A stretch of DNA of 8,431 nucleotides from positions 7,786 through 16,216 of the forward strand of contig DEBW01000104.1 in NCBI GenBank assembly GCA_002348905.1, in the 5' to 3' direction. Under the pieces are notes generated by a model. That model was not told the DNA's origin. It worked only from the letters and a program-made list of their open reading frames with translations, and ran no database searches. The translations under genes and the position numbers were made by a program. The stretch is from Ruminococcus flavefaciens (GTDB taxonomy: Bacteria > Bacillota > Clostridia > Oscillospirales > Ruminococcaceae). Of the stretch, positions 5,584 through 8,431 are shown in pieces (the stretch's first letter is position 1; every line of letters starts with the position of its first letter).

Positions 5584-5605
5584 AATAGCGTACAAATAGC
5601 GTACA
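5584..5605 (+). repeat. Perfect 11-bp tandem repeat AATAGCGTACA
   Basis: Two back-to-back copies of AATAGCGTACA (5584-5594 and 5595-5605) give an 11-base period, one helical turn, about 115 bases right of the attachment core. This is the form expected for paired arm-type integrase sites. The step equals that between two of the AAAGGACA repeats left of the core, although the sequence differs. Confidence 0.5.
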
Positions 5606-5836
5606 AAAACGAAACTGTATATTTATCCATAATATTAAATTATATGCAACCTATCTCTGCTTCTACGGAGACGAGCTTAACCACATTTTGGTGCTTATAT
5701 TATACCACATCTAAGCACAGAAGTAAATGGATATAATTTAAAATCACTGTATAAAAGCCGAACTGCCTAGTGGGCGGCCAGTAATAATACAACTATAAAA
5801 TTACGTTCTTACCGTGCAACTCTATGTTGTAGATAG

Positions 5837-6025
5837 CGATATGATACTTACTTCTTCACTGGTTGCGACACAGGCTGCAATAAGCGAAAAGAAGTAATTC
5901 GGAAATATACTCAAATTGGCTGTTTTACGCTGAATCTGGACGATGCTAAAGAATACCTTTATGCGAAGTCTATTAAGCGTAGGATACTAAGTTGGCGTGA
6001 TATTCACGTTAATGTGTTTATCTGA
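5837..6025 (+). pseudogene. Possible 3' remnant of an unidentified gene
   Basis: The frame is open for 62 codons from just after a TAG at 5834 to TGA at 6023 but has no ATG, GTG or TTG near its beginning and no ribosome site. The peptide has some protein-like character, for example QIGCFTLNLDDAKEYLYAKS, and the stop is followed 12 bases later by a strong intrinsic terminator, as expected for the tail of a real gene. I do not recognise the family. It could be the surviving end of a gene cut off by insertion or deletion beside the attachment core; it could also be chance, since 62 open codons are not rare. Confidence 0.2.
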
Positions 6026-6037
6026 ATAAAACAACAG

Positions 6038-6070
6038 AGTCCTCATAGCTTCGGCTGTGAGGACTTTTTT
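6038..6070 (+). terminator. Strong intrinsic terminator with TTCG loop
   Basis: AGTCCTCATAGC (6038-6049) pairs over 12 positions (one T-G wobble) with GCTGTGAGGACT (6054-6065) around a stable TTCG tetraloop, followed by T6 (6065-6070). This is a textbook rho-independent terminator for + strand transcription. No intact + strand gene precedes it closely, which suggests a lost gene or an untranslated RNA upstream. On the - strand it is followed by CTGTTGTTTT, so it may work both ways. Confidence 0.85.
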
Positions 6071-6132
6071 GTTCCGGAAAAACATTTTCGTGAAAAAAGT
6101 GGTATAAGTGGTACGAATCAAATTATCGACGA

Positions 6133-6188
6133 ATTCCGATTTCGGAATGCTCTCCGAGCAAATGAACAAAAAATTCCGAATTCGGCAT
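6133..6188. promoter_or_regulatory. Pair of near-identical 16-bp palindromes, operator-like
   Basis: ATTCCGATTTCGGAAT (6133-6148) is a perfect palindromic repeat with a two-base centre; ATTCCGAATTCGGCAT (6173-6188) is the same with one arm mismatch and a different centre. They start exactly 40 bases apart, close to four helical turns. GCTC-TCC-GAGC (6149-6159) lies between. Two phased copies suggest binding sites for a dimeric regulator or a plasmid-type initiator or partition protein. No gene starts convincingly beside them, so they may be left over from a lost module. Confidence 0.45.
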
Positions 6189-6325
6189 TTTAATATGGAA
6201 TAGTGAGAAAACGCTTCAAAGCTTCTCATATACTTACTCTTGACCGTGATACCTCCGGCGGTTAAAAAGGTTTGATGTCATAAATGTAGTTGACTGGCTG
6301 CTTGGTAAGGCTTAATATGAAACGA

Positions 6326-6348
6326 ATGACCTCCCATTGGGAGGTCAT
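6326..6348 (-). terminator. Probable terminator of the two-gene minus-strand operon
   Basis: ATGACCTCCC pairs perfectly with GGGAGGTCAT around an ATT loop, 41 bases downstream of the stop codon of the 452-residue gene on the - strand. The following - strand sequence (TCGTTTCAT) is only moderately T-rich, so termination may be incomplete; the second hairpin at 6038-6065 could back it up. Confidence 0.55.
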
Positions 6349-6389
6349 CACATTATTATGTATGCTTTACGAACTTCAGGACCACAAGT

Positions 6390-7748
6390 CTATATGGATG
6401 GATATTCTGCATAAAATATCTCTTTATACATTTTATCAATCTCGTCAGATATACCTTTAAAATGTAAATCAAGATTTGATTCAATAAACTCTTGTTTCAC
6501 CTTTGTAATGAAACGAATATCACTAAATAATCTTGTAATGGTAACAAGTAAGCCGCCTACATCTAATATTTTCGGATTTCTTGTAATCACTGCAGCAATA
6601 GCATTGCTACCGCTTGCTAAACAATTTGAATACAGAATGATTTTTCGTGTCCTCACTTCATAAAGCTTTGGCTCATCAATCGCTTCATCATAAAACAGTC
6701 GATGAACCATTGATATTATCATATTGATAGCCATAGACAGCCCCATCTCTGTTCCAACACTTGCAGTATCTATGCCATATTGACATAGTTTTTCTGCTGC
6801 TTTAGGTGAAATAAGAGTTGAAACGCCAGGAAGCGGAAGACTTTTCTTAGTGTTTATATCTGATTTCAAATGTATTGCTTCTCTTACAATAGCTGAACCA
6901 ACGGCAACCTTTCCATCCCATCCTTCATTAACTATCCGCTCTTTACAAGCATGAAAAATACGTGATGTATCAGCTAATGCATAAATAGTATTTCCTTTTC
7001 CGGGAATATTTTTGATATGTGCAGATTTAAAATCAAATCTTGTAAGAGTGTTTGTCAGTATATTTGCAGTACCAAACGCCCAGCCCATAATTGGATCATG
7101 ACCTAACGTTACTGTTCTATGACCTCCACCCTTTAAAAAGCCGGCAACAGTGCTGTTATCGCTGTATCCCTGAGCATCAAAAGGCACTCTGCTTATTAGA
7201 ATTTTATCAGTATCAGCATGATACCATCCCGGTTCAGCATTATTCTTACGACCTTTTTCATCTGATGGACCAGCACCAGAACGAATTTTTTTGAGCCACG
7301 GATCCAATACATATTGACGCACACACTGTAATGCCACAGCAGTTCCGAAAAAGATCCAATCAACTTTTCTAAACCCTGTACGTTTAGAAAATTCTTCATT
7401 GATAGACTCCAAGTGCTGCATTGCATTTTGATATTCTTTCTCCGTAAGTATATCATCAATAGTCAGTTTATTAGGGTATGCAGCATTTGCCTGAGCTACA
7501 AGTTCATTCCAATTCAAATTATCAACTTCGTTGATTGTTGAATATGAAGTTTTATCTGGTTGCGACATAACTGCAACGGAAGAATCAACCCCAAACTTTT
7601 TTTCAATATCCGAAATAAATTTTTCGGTTTTCAAAATATCCGCTTCAGCTGAAACTTTAAGTGCTTGTGCTTGATCTATGGTTTTCTGGCAATTATCTTG
7701 ATTTAGTTTAAGAACTTTTAATATGTCCTGATCATTTCCAAAAATCAT
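6390..7748 (-). CDS. Unknown 452-residue protein, second gene of a two-gene cargo operon
   Basis: I cannot assign this protein to a named family. It starts with a helical, probably coiled-coil region (residues 5-50), a charged linker, then a hydrophobic stretch WIFFGTAVALQCV (131-143). A glycine-rich central motif, FLKGGGHRTVTLGHDPIMGW (204-223), with H210, H217 and D218, looks like a conserved functional site and is followed by AFGTANILTNTLTRF. Further hydrophobic segments at about 331-349 (GLSMAINMIISMV) and 394-407 could touch the membrane. The start at 7748 is preferred: AGGCGG (7756-7761) lies seven bases upstream, whereas a TTG at 7775 abuts the previous stop. It follows the upstream gene by 27 bases in one operon. 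It is visibly AT-richer than the integrase side. Defence, toxin or surface-related roles are all possible; none is shown. Confidence 0.75.
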   Translation of the reverse strand: MIFGNDQDILKVLKLNQDNCQKTIDQAQALKVSAEADILKTEKFISDIEKKFGVDSSVAVMSQPDKTSYSTINEVDNLNWNELVAQANAAYPNKLTIDDILTEKEYQNAMQHLESINEEFSKRTGFRKVDWIFFGTAVALQCVRQYVLDPWLKKIRSGAGPSDEKGRKNNAEPGWYHADTDKILISRVPFDAQGYSDNSTVAGFLKGGGHRTVTLGHDPIMGWAFGTANILTNTLTRFDFKSAHIKNIPGKGNTIYALADTSRIFHACKERIVNEGWDGKVAVGSAIVREAIHLKSDINTKKSLPLPGVSTLISPKAAEKLCQYGIDTASVGTEMGLSMAINMIISMVHRLFYDEAIDEPKLYEVRTRKIILYSNCLASGSNAIAAVITRNPKILDVGGLLVTITRLFSDIRFITKVKQEFIESNLDLHFKGISDEIDKMYKEIFYAEYPSI

Positions 7749-7775
7749 TATACCACCGCCTGCCTTAAAAATCAA

Positions 7776-8384
7776 TTACGCAGCGAGAACATTTTTGGTT
7801 TCTATGTATGCTTCTAAAACTCCCAACAGATATTCCAACCGCTTGACCTGATTATCTTTCATGTTATATTGAGACTGCAAAGAATGTACTTCATTTGTCA
7901 GTGCTCTGATCATTGTATTCTGTTTACTTATGGCTTCCTGATATAAACGTTCCTTCTTCTGCTTCTGTTTTGACATTAACAAAGCACCTGCCGCTGCACC
8001 TACAAGAAGTCCAACACCAGCACCAATTATTGGACCAATGATTGGAACGGGTGCTCCGGCAGCAGCACCTTCAACAGCCGCTGCGCCACCTCCAACTACG
8101 CCCATAATCGATGCACCGCCTCCTGTAGCTGCACCACCAACCGCCATGCCGCCAGCGACACCGCCAAGTGCTCCTGCCGCATTTAATCCACTGGCAAAAC
8201 CAATTCCCGCAGCAAGGCCTAATTCAGATATCCCATATTTTTTCGAATGGTCAGAGCATGATATTATCAGTTTTTTTACATCTCGATCTTCAATATCGGA
8301 TATAGCACGGTTTTTATCAATGCTCGCTTTATCAACTTCTTTAAGTATTCCTTCAAAGGTTTTTAATGATATTTTTTTCGACAT
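7776..8384 (-). CDS. Gly/Ala-rich membrane-type protein with coiled coil, first gene of the operon
   Basis: The 202-residue product has three parts: a charged N-terminal region (1-54); a block of about 80 residues (56-137) made almost only of Gly, Ala, Val, Ile and Met, including APVPIIGPIIGAGVGLLVGA (111-130), with small residues spaced as in glycine-zipper membrane helices; and, after a basic KQKQKKER patch (139-146), a C-terminal helical coiled coil (about 147-195). The family is not recognised. Such blocks occur in membrane-inserting, pore-forming or oligomerising proteins and in phage tail or bacteriocin components. There is no cleavable signal peptide. AGGAGGT (8391-8397) lies seven bases before the ATG, an excellent ribosome site. 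It precedes the 452-residue gene by 27 bases, and the two probably work together. Confidence 0.8.
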   Translation of the reverse strand: MSKKISLKTFEGILKEVDKASIDKNRAISDIEDRDVKKLIISCSDHSKKYGISELGLAAGIGFASGLNAAGALGGVAGGMAVGGAATGGGASIMGVVGGGAAAVEGAAAGAPVPIIGPIIGAGVGLLVGAAAGALLMSKQKQKKERLYQEAISKQNTMIRALTNEVHSLQSQYNMKDNQVKRLEYLLGVLEAYIETKNVLAA

Positions 8385-8401
8385 AACAATACCTCCTGTT
8401 T

Positions 8402-8429
8402 TTTATAGAACTCAAACTTCGCACATCAA
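8402..8429 (-). promoter_or_regulatory. Possible promoter of the minus-strand operon
   Basis: On the - strand TTGATG (8424-8429) is followed after 16 bases by TATAAA (8402-8407). Transcription would begin around 8395-8398, giving a very short leader that starts at or inside the ribosome site (8391-8397). That is tight, so the true promoter could lie beyond the window end. Confidence 0.4.
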
Positions 8430-8431
8430 AA

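Larger units (their letters stand above)
5469..6389. other. Gene-poor AT-rich stretch right of the attachment core
   Basis: No convincing complete gene is present in these roughly 920 bases. Contents: the tandem AATAGCGTACA repeat (5584-5605), a GTGCTTA/TAAGCAC inverted repeat (5691-5718), a possible gene remnant (5837-6025), a strong terminator (6038-6070), a pair of palindromes (6133-6188), a loose promoter-like pair TTGACC/TAAAAA (6240-6268, 17-base spacing) with no gene behind it, and a hairpin (6326-6348) after the minus-strand operon. Frames open here on either strand lack ribosome sites or run over the terminator and palindromes. Confidence 0.6.

Noticed and set aside
5464..5736. Plus-strand 90-codon hydrophobic frame right after the attachment core
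   Set aside because: It starts with TTG inside the tRNA-like core, has no ribosome site, runs over the AATAGCGTACA tandem repeat, and its hydrophobicity follows from AT-rich sequence.
5987..6229. Minus-strand 80-codon frame
   Set aside because: It reads across the strong terminator and both palindromes and has no ribosome site.
6240..6268. Promoter-like TTGACC-N17-TAAAAA for a small RNA ending in the 6326-6348 hairpin
   Set aside because: Weak -10, no T-run after the hairpin on the + strand, and the hairpin is better placed as the end of the minus-strand operon.
7749..7775. TTG start for the 452-residue protein directly after the upstream stop
   Set aside because: The internal ATG at 7748 has AGGCGG seven bases upstream; the TTG has no suitable site.

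Overview
The window looks like part of an integrated mobilizable element from a low-to-medium GC Firmicute. A gut clostridium of the Ruminococcus kind is my best guess, from gene order, codon use, strong AGGAGG-type ribosome sites and the style of the mobilization and integrase genes. This is inference: no chromosomal marker gene is present.

Left part (about 1-5470, moderate GC, all + strand) is the core of the element. A good promoter at 3-31 leads to a DUF3987-type helicase/primase-like ATPase (98-1543). Then come a 60-residue unknown protein (1682-1864), a gene-free, hairpin-dense stretch that is the best candidate for the origin of transfer (about 1870-2240), a MobV/Pre-type relaxase (2323-3615), a small helix-turn-helix protein of the excisionase type (3664-3957) and a tyrosine integrase (4162-5361) with its full catalytic set. 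A likely division of labour is that the integrase and HTH protein excise and insert the element, the relaxase nicks the transfer origin so that a helper conjugation system can move the strand, and the DUF3987 protein helps replicate it. No coupling protein or mating-pore genes are visible here, so the visible part can only be mobilizable.

Junction (5362-6389): just after the integrase lies a 23-bp segment (5446-5468) that reads on the - strand as the 3' end of a tRNA (T-loop, T-stem, acceptor strand, CCA). The rest of the tRNA is missing on the side where an integration event should have left it. Short direct repeats with an 11-bp step lie on both sides of this core. This fits a junction between two elements stacked at one tRNA gene, or a free circular form, better than a simple element/chromosome border. 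The following ~900 bases hold no convincing gene, only a possible gene remnant, a strong terminator (6038-6070) and a pair of near-identical 16-bp palindromes.

Right part (6390-8431, visibly AT-richer, - strand) is a compact two-gene operon with its own likely promoter at the window edge. It encodes a 202-residue protein with a long glycine/alanine-rich membrane-like block and a C-terminal coiled coil, followed by a 452-residue protein I cannot assign. Position, composition and pairing suggest cargo of the neighbouring element; a defence or toxin-like role is a hypothesis only.

Most interesting points: the promoter-bearing inverted repeat in front of the integrase, the tRNA-end core lacking its tRNA, the chain of overlapping tiny reading frames leading into the relaxase, and the unknown glycine-zipper-like two-gene module.
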